Shown here in pieces: positions 56,869 through 64,000 of a stretch of 64,000 nt of DNA. The notes beneath the pieces were generated by a model. The model saw nothing but the letters and a program-made list of their open reading frames with translations, was not told where the DNA came from and did not search any database. Each line of letters starts with the position of its first letter. Positions within the stretch are counted from its first letter, which is position 1. The position numbers were made by a program, and so were the translations under genes. Origin of the DNA: Hymenobacter sp. BRD128 (GTDB taxonomy: Bacteria; Bacteroidota; Bacteroidia; Cytophagales; Hymenobacteraceae); NCBI RefSeq assembly GCF_013256625.1, contig NZ_CP053908.1, positions 186,001-250,000 on the forward strand. The letters run 5' to 3'.

Positions 56869-57435
56869 ATGCACACCATCGAGCCTTACTACAATTGGAT
56901 TGAGCAGTATTCGGCTGCCGAGGATGAGCGCTCGCCGCTCTTTGGGGCCGAGTACAGCCTCGATACCTTTAGCAATACTATTTACGGCTATTACATTCAC
57001 CCTCAGTGGGATAGCCTGGAGTCGGATACGTTGTTTATTAAGATTCTGTGGGTCGATTACGACGATGGCGCGGCCGTGCTGGAGTTTATCGGCGAGTGGA
57101 ACGACGCCATCGAAAACGACATCATGAGCCTCAAGCGCAACATCCTCGACGTGCTGCTGCACGAGGGTATCCGGCGCTTTATCCTCATCGGCGAAAACGT
57201 GTTCAACTTTCACGGCTCCGACGATAGCTACTACGAGGAGTGGTTTGAGGAAGTGGAAGATGGCTGGATTGCGGGCGTCAATTTTCAGGAGCACGTGCGC
57301 CGCGAGATGAGCCAGTATAACCTCGACAATTACATCAACTTTGGCGGCGACCTCGACGACCTGCCGTGGCGTACTTACGAGCCCCGCCGCTTGGTCGAAA
57401 CCGTGGCTAGCCTGCTTCAGCGTCGCCTGGGCTAG
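56869..57435 (+). CDS. Conserved-looking acidic hypothetical protein
   Basis: 188 residues, cytosolic (no signal or membrane helix). Very rich in Asp, Glu and Tyr, with distinct segments: MHTIEPYYNWIEQYSAAEDE, SNTIYGYYIHPQWDSLESDT, RRFILIGENVFNFHGSDDSY and NLDNYINFGGDLDDLPWRTY. I do not recognise a named family; the pattern suggests a compact alpha/beta domain. Transcribed on its own: a terminator lies on either side. Confidence 0.65.
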   Translation: MHTIEPYYNWIEQYSAAEDERSPLFGAEYSLDTFSNTIYGYYIHPQWDSLESDTLFIKILWVDYDDGAAVLEFIGEWNDAIENDIMSLKRNILDVLLHEGIRRFILIGENVFNFHGSDDSYYEEWFEEVEDGWIAGVNFQEHVRREMSQYNLDNYINFGGDLDDLPWRTYEPRRLVETVASLLQRRLG

Positions 57436-57448
57436 CCCAGCCTCCAAC

Positions 57449-57486
57449 AAAAAGGACCGTTGGCAATACTGCCGACGGTCCTTTTT
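57449..57486. terminator. Bidirectional terminator
   Basis: AAAAAGGACCGT ... ACGGTCCTTTTT between the acidic hypothetical and the leftward small secreted protein gene. Confidence 0.9.
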
Positions 57487-57511
57487 GCTTTAGCCTAAGC
57501 AGTTTGGCTAC

Positions 57512-57811
57512 TTAGTTCTTTTTCGACTTGCGCTCCTTCTTCGAGGTTTCGTCGCCGTCATTGTCTTTATCTTTCTCGGCGCCGGGGGCATCGGTCACAA
57601 TGCGGCGCTGCTCGGCCACGGTGCCTTTGTACACCTCAGGGCCGTTCTGCTTGCGCTGCTTGCGGATTTTCTTCATCTCCTTGGCACTCGGTGCCTGGCC
57701 TGCGGCAGGGACAGTCTGCTTAACAGTGGCGGGAGCAGCTATGGTAGGAGCGGGGGCCGCTTTAGCGGCAGTAGCGCTGGCGAACAGGGCTATAAAAAGA
57801 ATGTTTTTCAT
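57512..57811 (-). CDS. Small secreted basic/acidic low-complexity protein
   Basis: 99 residues with a signal peptide (MKNILFIALFASATAAKAAP). The mature part is Ala/Pro-rich, then strongly charged (EMKKIRKQRKQNGPEVYKG, DAPGAEKDKDNDGDETSKKE) and ends RKSKKN. Probably disordered and periplasmic. No known family. The 261-bp gap upstream (57812-58072) holds the terminator of the next gene and otherwise nothing I can name. Confidence 0.55.
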   Translation of the reverse strand: MKNILFIALFASATAAKAAPAPTIAAPATVKQTVPAAGQAPSAKEMKKIRKQRKQNGPEVYKGTVAEQRRIVTDAPGAEKDKDNDGDETSKKERKSKKN

Positions 57812-58017
57812 GATTTCAAGGATGAGGCCTGAAAGGTAAGGCGTAAATACCAGACCTGCTATACCAAATACCCTAGCAGAGGGTTTAATTAGCCAGACTT
57901 TTTTAGCATTATTCTTTGCAACTAGTCTTAGCGGGGTGCTAATCGCTGTTTTAGCGCGGAAAATAGGGCTTGACTACGCAGTGTTAAGTTATAGTTAGCG
58001 CTTGCCAGCTACAAAAA

Positions 58018-58066
58018 AAGCCCTGCCCGAAGGGCAGGGCTTCTGTCAGCCAGGCAAAAGCCTGGC
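58018..58066 (-). terminator. Double hairpin terminator of the small lipoprotein gene
   Basis: Two stems in a row: GCCAGGC AAAA GCCTGGC (58049-58066) and AAGCCCTGCCC GA AGGGCAGGGCTT (58018-58042), followed on the minus strand by TTTTTTT. Confidence 0.85.
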
Positions 58067-58072
58067 CTATCA

Positions 58073-58297
58073 TTACATTTTCTTCTTGGTAGTGTCGGCG
58101 TTCGACTTGATAGCGTCGGCAGCGTGCTCGCCAGCTTTCTTGGTCGAGTCGGCCGAAGCTTCCATTTTAGCGGCCGTAGCATCTTTCGACGCTTCTACGG
58201 CATCAGCTTGCTTATCAGCAGCTTCTTCTTTTTTGCTGTCGCACGAAGCGAGCGAGAACGAAGCAGCGGCTACGGCGAGAAAAAGTACTTTTTTCAT
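58073..58297 (-). CDS. Small charged lipoprotein
   Basis: 74 residues from ATG 58297: lipoprotein signal MKKVLFLAVAAASFSLAS with Cys19, then a Lys/Ala/Asp/Glu-rich helical stretch (ADKQADAVEASKDATAAKME, KKAGEHAADAIKSNADTTKKK). Such heptad-like Ala/Lys/Asp repeats are typical of small envelope lipoproteins that form coiled helices. The start region lies in a perfect 65-bp tandem duplication, so a second copy of the ATG and its ribosome-binding region is at 58362; the frame from there is open (108 residues) but adds no signal peptide. Confidence 0.7.
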   Translation of the reverse strand: MKKVLFLAVAAASFSLASCDSKKEEAADKQADAVEASKDATAAKMEASADSTKKAGEHAADAIKSNADTTKKKM

Positions 58298-58421
58298 GGT
58301 GAAGGTTGGAAAGAGGTTTTGTAGTTTCCGGCATTTATACCCGGTTACTGCGCAGGTTTCATGGTGAAGGTTGGAAAGAGGTTTTGTAGTTTCCGGCATT
58401 TATACCCGGTTACTGCGCAGG
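58292..58421. repeat. Perfect tandem duplication, 2 x 65 bp
   Basis: Units 58292-58356 and 58357-58421 are identical. Each contains the ATG of the lipoprotein gene and the sequence upstream of it. Confidence 0.95.
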
Positions 58422-58443
58422 TAACCCAAGCTTCAGCAAAAAT

Positions 58444-59763
58444 TTATTTTTTTCGGAAGGCTAGCCCAATTGGTACGCCCGTGAAATCGAAATGCTCGCG
58501 CAGGCGGTTTTCGAGGTAGCGGGCGTAGGAATCGGGAATGTACTGCGGCAGGTTGCAGAAGAAGGCAAACACCGGGTTGTGCGTGGGCAACTGCGTGGCG
58601 TATTTGATGCGCACCATCTTGCCCTTCTGAATGGGCGGCGGATACTTCTCAATCTCTTTCAGCATCACGTCGTTGAGCTGCGAAGTCGGAATTTTACGGC
58701 GCTTGTTGCCGTACACTTCCATAATGACTTCCAGCGCTTTGTGCACGCGCTGCTTATTGAGCACCGAAATAAATACCACCGGCGGATAGGCGATGGGCGC
58801 AATCTTTTCCTTAATCTTGGCCTCGAAGTCGCGGGCCGTGTTGGTTTCCTTGCCCTCGATTAAGTCCCACTTATTCACCAGAATAACGATGCCCTTGCGG
58901 TTTTTGTCGGCCAGGGCGATAATGGCTACGTCCTGGGCCTCAATGCCGCGGCTGGCGTCGAGCAGCACCACGCACACGTCGGCAGCCTCCATGGCGCGCA
59001 GCGAGCGCATGTTGGAGTAAAACTCTATGTCTTCGTTTACGCGGGCTTTGCGGCGCAGGCCAGCCGTATCGACGAGCATAAATTCGTGGCCGAACGCGCT
59101 GTACTTAGCCTCAATCGAGTCGCGGGTGGTGCCGGCAATGTCGGTCACGATGCTGCGGTCTTCGCCCAGCAAGAGGTTCACAAACGACGACTTACCCACG
59201 TTGGGCCGGCCGATGATGGCAATGCGCGGCAAGTCGGAGTTAGGCTCTTCCTCGCCCACTTCCTCGAAGTGCGACACGATGGCATCGAGCAATTCGCCGG
59301 TGCCCGAGCCATTGGCCGAGCTGATGGCGAACACCTCGGTATCGCCGAGGCCTAGCGCGTAAAACTCGCCCGAGCCCTGCGCCCGCAGGTTGGTATCAGC
59401 CTTATTCGCAACCAGATAGATGGGTTTTTTGCCGATGTAGCGGCGCAGCACCTGGGCAAACTCCTCGTCGAGCCCGTGCAGGCCGGCGTCGGCATCCACC
59501 ATAAAGAGGATAACGTCGGCCTCGTCGATGGCTAGCTTCACCTGGCGGTTGATTTCGCTCTCGAAAATATCGTCCGAGTTGTGCACGTAGCCGCCCGTGT
59601 CAATCACGGTGAAGTTGTGCCCGGTCCAGTCGCCGTAGCCGTAGTGGCGGTCGCGGGTCACCCCACTTTGGTTGTCCATAATGGCCTGGCGGCGACCCAC
59701 CAGGCGGTTGAACAGGGTGGACTTGCCCACGTTGGGGCGGCCCACTATTGCAATGGTATTCAT
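58444..59763 (-). CDS. der: Ribosome biogenesis GTPase Der (EngA)
   Basis: 439 residues from ATG 59763 (MNTIAIVGRPNVGKSTLFNR); open sequence upstream is not family-like. Two tandem GTPase domains are the defining trait: P-loops GRPNVGKST (residues ~7-15) and GRPNVGKSS (~185), with DTGG/DTAG switch II segments, NKAD and NKWD specificity motifs, then a C-terminal KH-like domain (PPIQKGKMVRIKYATQLP). It is essential for 50S subunit assembly. Located next to era on the same strand. Confidence 0.96.
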   Translation of the reverse strand: MNTIAIVGRPNVGKSTLFNRLVGRRQAIMDNQSGVTRDRHYGYGDWTGHNFTVIDTGGYVHNSDDIFESEINRQVKLAIDEADVILFMVDADAGLHGLDEEFAQVLRRYIGKKPIYLVANKADTNLRAQGSGEFYALGLGDTEVFAISSANGSGTGELLDAIVSHFEEVGEEEPNSDLPRIAIIGRPNVGKSSFVNLLLGEDRSIVTDIAGTTRDSIEAKYSAFGHEFMLVDTAGLRRKARVNEDIEFYSNMRSLRAMEAADVCVVLLDASRGIEAQDVAIIALADKNRKGIVILVNKWDLIEGKETNTARDFEAKIKEKIAPIAYPPVVFISVLNKQRVHKALEVIMEVYGNKRRKIPTSQLNDVMLKEIEKYPPPIQKGKMVRIKYATQLPTHNPVFAFFCNLPQYIPDSYARYLENRLREHFDFTGVPIGLAFRKK

Positions 59764-59842
59764 GTAGTTGGCTCCAGCCGCCGGCCCGACCTTGGCACGG
59801 CAGTACCCGGAGTAATTAGGGTTAAAATGGTCGGTAAATCGT

Positions 59843-59874
59843 TTGTCATTGCGAGCACCGCGCAACAATGACAA
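59843..59874. repeat. Short inverted repeat between era and der
   Basis: TTGTCATTG (59843-59851) and CAATGACAA (59866-59874) pair perfectly around GCGAGCACCGCGCA-type sequence. It lies just upstream of the era stop side of the gap. Confidence 0.6.
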
Positions 59875-59883
59875 CTAGGTTAT

Positions 59884-60780
59884 TTATTGGTAGCCAAAGC
59901 GGCTCAGCGCCTTGCTGTCGGTGCGCCAGTTCTCGTTCACTTTCACGAACAGCTCCAGGAACACTTTTTTCTGGAAGAACTTCTCCATCTCCTCCCGCGC
60001 CCAGGTGCCGACTTTCTTCAACGCCTCGCCCTTGGCGCCGATGATGATGCCCTTCTGGCTGCTGCGCTCCACGTAGATAACGCCGCGAATGCGGATGATA
60101 TCCTCGTCTTCCTTAAACTCTTCGATGGTGACTTCGCACGAGTACGGCACCTCCTTTTTATAGAGCTTAAAAATCTTTTCGCGCACCATTTCGGCGGCGA
60201 AGAAGCGCTCGGGCTTGTCAGTCAGCTCGTCCTTAGGGTAGTAGGGCGGGTGAATGGGCAGGCTGTCGAGGGCTAGCTGGAGCACGCGCTCGGTGCCAAA
60301 CGCATTGAGCGCCGAGATGGGCAGTATCTCGGTAGCGTTGGGCAGCTCTTCCTTCCAGAAGGCCAGCTTGGCTTCGACATCGGCCTGGCTAGCCTGGTCT
60401 ATCTTATTGACCAGCACGAAAATAGGCGTATCCTCCGTTTTGCGCAGGCGCTCGATAACGGGCTCCTCGTCGTGCTTCTCGTAGATATCGGTGACGAAGA
60501 GAATTACATCGGCATCTTCCAGCGACGAGTACACGAAGGCCATCATGGCATTGTGCAGCTCGTACTTGGGCTGAATGATGCCGGGCGTGTCGGAGTAAAC
60601 AAGCTGAAAATCATCGCCGTTGAGAATGCCCAGAATGCGGTGGCGCGTGGTCTGGGCCTTGCTCGTGACGATGCTCAGGCGCTCGCCCACGAGCGCGTTC
60701 ATCAGCGTCGATTTGCCCACGTTGGGCTTGCCGATAATGCTGACGAAGCCGGCGCGGTGAGGCTTAGGTTCGGGGTTCAC
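59884..60780 (-). CDS. era: GTPase Era
   Basis: 298 residues with a GTG start at 60780. GTPase domain: GKPNVGKST (about residues 17-25), switch region TRHRILGILNGDDFQLVYSDTPG, LVNKIDQ; C-terminal KH domain with VIYVERSSQKGIIIGAKGEALK. It binds 16S rRNA near its 3' end and supports 30S maturation. The promoter box TACCTTTG at 60809-60816 lies 29 bp upstream, so era and der may form a two-gene transcript. Confidence 0.96.
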   Translation of the reverse strand: MNPEPKPHRAGFVSIIGKPNVGKSTLMNALVGERLSIVTSKAQTTRHRILGILNGDDFQLVYSDTPGIIQPKYELHNAMMAFVYSSLEDADVILFVTDIYEKHDEEPVIERLRKTEDTPIFVLVNKIDQASQADVEAKLAFWKEELPNATEILPISALNAFGTERVLQLALDSLPIHPPYYPKDELTDKPERFFAAEMVREKIFKLYKKEVPYSCEVTIEEFKEDEDIIRIRGVIYVERSSQKGIIIGAKGEALKKVGTWAREEMEKFFQKKVFLELFVKVNENWRTDSKALSRFGYQ

Positions 60781-60808
60781 GCGAGGTAGGGGTTTGAAAA
60801 TGAGGCCG

Positions 60809-60816
60809 CAAAGGTA
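60809..60816 (-). promoter_or_regulatory. -7 box TACCTTTG for era
   Basis: Perfect TAnnTTTG on the minus strand in the era/hemH divergent gap. Confidence 0.55.
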
Positions 60817-60982
60817 CGGCGACTTTGGGCGGTTGGCTACGGGCTGCTAGTTAATAGCTTTTTTTGCAGTCGGATTGCAGCCGAAAAGCCCGGTTTTTGG
60901 TTTACTCTGCAAGTACTACCAGACCGGCTGCCCGCCCGCGCCGCTAGCCCGGCAACGGGCTAACAGCTAACCGTTAAAAAGA

Positions 60983-62020
60983 ATGCCTACTCCCGCCCGC
61001 CGCATCGGCGTTTTGCTAGTAAACCTCGGCACGCCCGACTCGCCCCAGACCGGCGACGTGCGCCGCTACCTCAACGAGTTTCTGACCGATGGCCGCGTCA
61101 TTGACATGCCGGCTGCCGTGCGCTACCCGCTCTTTCAGGGGCTGGTGGTGCCGCTGCGTGCCCCCAAGTCGGCCAAAATCTACCAGCAGCTCTGGGATGC
61201 TGAGCGTGGCTCACCGCTGCTGTTTCACGGCCTCGATTTGCAGAAGCTCGTGCAAGAGGAGTTGGGCAACGAGTACGTGGTGGCCTTCGGGATGCGTTAC
61301 CAGAAGCCCAGCATCGAGAGCGCCCTGGAAGAGCTGCGCGACGCGGCCGTGGACCGCATTATTGTGCTGCCGCTGTTTCCGCAGTACGCGGCGGCCAGCA
61401 CCGGCTCGGTGCAGGAAAAGGTGATGGATTTCGTAAAAGACTGGTGGATAGTGCCCAGCATCAACTTTATTAGCACGTTTGCCGACGACCCTGGCTTCAT
61501 CGCCAGCTTCGTGGCTAGGGGCAAAGCTGAGATGGCGAAGTACGACTACGACCACGTAGTTTTCAGCTACCACGGCATTCCAGAGCGGCACGTGCTCAAA
61601 GGCAGCTTTAAAGGCTACTGCCAGCTGGGCAAGTGCTGCAACACCTATAATAAGAACAACCGCTACTGCTACCGGGCGCAGTGCTTTGCCACCTCGCGCC
61701 TGCTGGCGGCCGGGCTGGGCCTGCGCGACGACCAGTACACCGTGACCTTCCAGAGCCGGCTGCAAAGCCGCCTGCGCGACCCCTGGCTGCAACCTTACAC
61801 CGACGAGGTTATCAAAGACTTCCCGGCCAAAGGCATCAAGAGCGTGCTGGCTTTCTCGCCGGCCTTCGTGGCCGACTGCCTCGAAACCACCGTGGAAGTC
61901 GGCATGGAGTTTAAGGAGCTATTCGAGGCTAGCGGCGGCGAACACTGGCAGCTCGTGCCTTCGCTGAACTCGGAGCCGCAGTGGGTGCGGGCCGTGGCCG
62001 AGATGGTGCGCGTTAATTAG
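60983..62020 (+). CDS. hemH: Ferrochelatase
   Basis: 345 residues. Inserts iron into protoporphyrin IX to make heme. Family markers: GVLLVNLGTPDSPQTGDVRR at the start, LPLFPQYAAASTGSV, the catalytic His197 in FSYHGIPERH, SRLQSRLRDPWLQPYTDEVI, and FSPAFVADCLETTVE. The cluster of cysteines CQLGKCC...NRYCYRAQC after the catalytic His is usual for Bacteroidota ferrochelatases. It diverges from era; the next gene on the other strand converges, 4 bp from its stop. Confidence 0.95.
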   Translation: MPTPARRIGVLLVNLGTPDSPQTGDVRRYLNEFLTDGRVIDMPAAVRYPLFQGLVVPLRAPKSAKIYQQLWDAERGSPLLFHGLDLQKLVQEELGNEYVVAFGMRYQKPSIESALEELRDAAVDRIIVLPLFPQYAAASTGSVQEKVMDFVKDWWIVPSINFISTFADDPGFIASFVARGKAEMAKYDYDHVVFSYHGIPERHVLKGSFKGYCQLGKCCNTYNKNNRYCYRAQCFATSRLLAAGLGLRDDQYTVTFQSRLQSRLRDPWLQPYTDEVIKDFPAKGIKSVLAFSPAFVADCLETTVEVGMEFKELFEASGGEHWQLVPSLNSEPQWVRAVAEMVRVN

Positions 62021-62023
62021 TCG

Positions 62024-62467
62024 TTAGTCAATCGTTTGAAAATGAGAATTGTCGGCGGCTAAATTTCCCGATGATTCTGTGTCCATGCCCAGCTTCTGCC
62101 GCATTTCGGCCTCAAAATCGGGCGGAAGCATGAAGTCAATGAACGGAGGGTAAGCGTGCACCGTTTCGCGGCTTAGGGCCGTAACGAAGACGTTGTGGCC
62201 TTCGGCATCGAAATGCACGGCGGCTAGCGGCAGCAAAATGCGCTGCTCGGTGTGAGGCAGCGGTGCGGGCACGCCGGGCAAGCCAGCCGCCAGCAGCACA
62301 TCAAGGTATTGAATGCGCTGCGCTACCGGGTCGGCCAGTAGCTCATGCACGATGCCGAGGGCCTGGCCGTCGCTGCCGCGCACGGTCCAGCCGCGCGGGT
62401 CGGGGTCATCGGCTACCAGCTCAAACGTTGGTAGGTCGCGCAGGCGGCGGAGAATGGGAGCGTTCAT
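62024..62467 (-). CDS. PRC-barrel domain protein
   Basis: 147 residues, soluble. The first ~100 residues look like a PRC barrel: TFELVADDPDPRGWTVRGSDG, ALGIVHELLADPVAQRIQYL, ILLPLAAVHFDAEGHNVFV. The last part (VHAYPPFIDFMLPPDFEAEM) is a short tail. PRC barrels act in RNA metabolism or as cytosolic docking domains; the role here is unknown. Its start lies 11 bp after the stop of the membrane-anchored protein gene upstream. Confidence 0.6.
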   Translation of the reverse strand: MNAPILRRLRDLPTFELVADDPDPRGWTVRGSDGQALGIVHELLADPVAQRIQYLDVLLAAGLPGVPAPLPHTEQRILLPLAAVHFDAEGHNVFVTALSRETVHAYPPFIDFMLPPDFEAEMRQKLGMDTESSGNLAADNSHFQTID

Positions 62468-62478
62468 AAGGGAAAGAG

Positions 62479-63102
62479 TTACAGCACGTCGCGGGCCGGG
62501 TAGCTCAGCGTATTGAGCATCGAGTGGACCTGCGCCAGGTAGTCGCGGTTTTGGGTTTGCTCGGCGGGCGTGGCGTCGTGGCCCGAAAGCTGGCTAGCCT
62601 GGCGTTGCAGGGCGCTGGCTTCGGCCTCGAGGTTAGGGTAGCCTTTTTGCTGCACGGCCAGCAGCAGGTTGGCGGCGGCTACCAGGCCGGGGCGCAGGCT
62701 GGCCTGCGGGTCGCCATCGGCGAGCCGGGCCGTGGCGCTCGTAAAATTGTCGCGCTGCTCCCGAATGGTCGCGTCGTCGCGCAGGTCGGGGCGGTCGGCT
62801 AGTTGGGTAAGCTGTGGGCTAAGCTGGAGCAGGCCAGCGCGGGCGCCGCTGGTGGTGCCCGGCGCGGCAGCCGTGGTGTCGGCGGGCATTGGCGAAGTAG
62901 GGCTGGCGCCGGTGCTATCCGGGGCCAGGCTATCGGCCGGCACGGGTGCCGGCCCTAGCTCCGTTTTGGGCGGTGCCGGCTCATCGGCTGGGTCGGGGCG
63001 CAGGAAGAAATAAGCGGCTCCGGCCAGCACTAGCAAGGTCAGTGCCACCAGCAGCCAGGGGCTAGGGGCTGATTTTTTAGGTTGAATACGGAGTTCGGCC
63101 AT
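62479..63102 (-). CDS. Single-pass membrane protein of unknown function
   Basis: 207 residues from ATG 63102 (MAELRIQPKKSAPSPWLLVA); the longer frame to 63135 adds nothing recognisable. One membrane helix (residues ~16-35), a Pro/Ala/Thr-rich linker (PAPPKTELGPAPVPADSLAP), and a helical C-terminal half (LAVQQKGYPNLEAEASALQR, YLAQVHSMLNTLSYP) suited to coiled-coil contacts. No family recognised. Co-directional with the PRC-barrel gene, 11 bp apart. Confidence 0.6.
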   Translation of the reverse strand: MAELRIQPKKSAPSPWLLVALTLLVLAGAAYFFLRPDPADEPAPPKTELGPAPVPADSLAPDSTGASPTSPMPADTTAAAPGTTSGARAGLLQLSPQLTQLADRPDLRDDATIREQRDNFTSATARLADGDPQASLRPGLVAAANLLLAVQQKGYPNLEAEASALQRQASQLSGHDATPAEQTQNRDYLAQVHSMLNTLSYPARDVL

Positions 63103-63170
63103 GAAAGAAAAGCAGGAAGGACTTCCTGTACGCAAGGTGACGGAAGGTAGTTAGCAAGACAGTTTAGGGG

Positions 63171-64000
63171 TTAAGCAAACGCAAGGGCTGGTTCCGTTTC
63201 GCGCTTCGAAGTTGGTAGCAGTTTCAGTAATTGCAGCGCATTGGCGATAATACCCTTCGCATCATAGTTGGTGTATAAATAAATTTCTTTACCTTGATAA
63301 GGCAGCTTGTTGAATGACAAGCCTGTTTTAGGCTGCGACCAGTTTAGCAGCGCCGTTTTCTTGCCGGCTTTGTCAAGTAGCGGAATCGGCAGCTTATCGT
63401 TGGTCTGTAAAACCAGCACAGCCGCTTTTAGCAGAATATCCTTCCACGTTTTAAGGGCGTGTTCTGTACCGTCGGGCAGGCGTAGCCACTGCGGTTTGCC
63501 TAGCTTTTTGTCTGGGTTAGTCAGGTCAATAGCGAGGGGGTAGTAATTTTTGGCTTGTACAGCCGCTACGGATTTATCAGTTGGGTGCCGTTGCGGCTTG
63601 GGACTGGCCGGCTCCATAATAGCTTCAGAGATAGCCGGCGTAGCGGGTGCGACAACGAGGCTGTGCCCACCGTGCGCCGCATCCAACAACTGAAGTAGCT
63701 GTAGCGCTGCCGGAAGCAGATTAGTGGTCCGCAATTCAATAATTGAAGTAGGCTCGTAGTGCGAGTGGCCGGGCGAGTAGCAGTGCCAGTTTAGGCCATC
63801 GGTGATGAAAAACGAAACCGGCTTCAGGGAGAAAGCATAGCCAATCAGCGCCCCCACATGGCCGAGCTTATCCAACCTTTCGCCCAGCTTCTTTGCCTCT
63901 ACTACCGACTGAATGACACCGGTCGGGCCTTTCAATACATAGTCCAGCGACTGCTTGTTTTCGACGGTGCGTTCGGGCTCTACCATGCGCACGTCGGCCG
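63171..64000 (-). CDS. Protein with HSDR_N-like (restriction endonuclease-type) domain, N-terminus cut by window edge
   Basis: The frame is open at the right edge (…ADVRMVEPERTVENKQSLDYVL); the start lies outside. Residues up to ~90 follow the HSDR_N / PD-(D/E)XK pattern: LDYVL with an Asp, VVEAKKLGERLDKLGHVGAL carrying the E-x-K core, then ALIGYAFSLKPVSFFITDGLNW. A linker and a second ~110-residue domain follow (LPDGTEHALKTWKDILLKAA, YLYTNYDAKGIIANALQLLK), which I do not place in a named family. It could be a solitary nuclease or part of a restriction or defence system. No methylase or helicase gene is in the window. Confidence 0.6.
   Translation of the reverse strand, partial: ADVRMVEPERTVENKQSLDYVLKGPTGVIQSVVEAKKLGERLDKLGHVGALIGYAFSLKPVSFFITDGLNWHCYSPGHSHYEPTSIIELRTTNLLPAALQLLQLLDAAHGGHSLVVAPATPAISEAIMEPASPKPQRHPTDKSVAAVQAKNYYPLAIDLTNPDKKLGKPQWLRLPDGTEHALKTWKDILLKAAVLVLQTNDKLPIPLLDKAGKKTALLNWSQPKTGLSFNKLPYQGKEIYLYTNYDAKGIIANALQLLKLLPTSKRETEPALAFA

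Overview
The window looks like chromosomal DNA of a GC-rich Bacteroidota in the Cytophagales, most like Hymenobacter. The evidence is a SusC/SusD pair, a one-protein hybrid two-component regulator, gliding lipoproteins GldB and GldD, a type IX secretion tail on a xylanase, the TAnnTTTG promoter box in front of several genes, and the conserved rng / HU / mutY / ssb / gldD neighbourhood. I see no rRNA, tRNA, CRISPR array, prophage or insertion sequence.

Layout. 1-5.3 kb: the end of an acetamidase-like gene, then a leftward group (DUF1028 protein, membrane protein, secreted MetX-like hydrolase) and a secreted GH10 xylanase with two LacI-type operators upstream. 5.6-13.8 kb: a response-regulator remnant, a TamA-like outer-membrane protein and a very large TamB. 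14-18.6 kb: MoxR ATPase, small secreted protein, glycosyltransferase, gldB and an outer-membrane barrel. 18.6-27 kb: housekeeping block rng, bS22-like mini-gene, TPR protein, HU, then mutY, ssb, gldD and recG rightward. 27-31 kb: secreted propeller-like protein and an acyl-CoA dehydrogenase.

31.3-47.9 kb is a complete polysaccharide utilization locus: SusC, SusD, GH30, GH43 and GH2 in one leftward operon, a GH35 beta-galactosidase behind it, and a divergent hybrid two-component regulator. The enzyme set points to a beta-galactan or arabinogalactan as substrate. 48.1-54.3 kb is a fatty-acid beta-oxidation cluster (thiolase, 3-hydroxyacyl-CoA dehydrogenase/enoyl-CoA hydratase, MarR regulator, acyl-CoA ligase). 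54.4-57.4 kb holds an arginase-family protein, a cytochrome b5-like protein, MurQ and a conserved hypothetical. 57.5-64 kb holds two small envelope proteins, the GTPases Der and Era, ferrochelatase, two small proteins, and a partial protein with a restriction-enzyme-like N-terminal domain at the edge.

Three conserved genes (tamB, rng, the formimidoylglutamase-like gene) are each broken by what looks like loss of one base from a short G/C run, which suggests sequence error more than true decay. The non-coding DNA is rich in repeats: six members of a palindromic REP-like family, several other intergenic inverted repeats, a 65-bp tandem duplication over a start codon, and a strongly over-represented GCTAGC hexamer. 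I did not find a convincing wholly new system. The best leads are the GCTAGC motif, the structured leader in front of rng, and the galactan locus.
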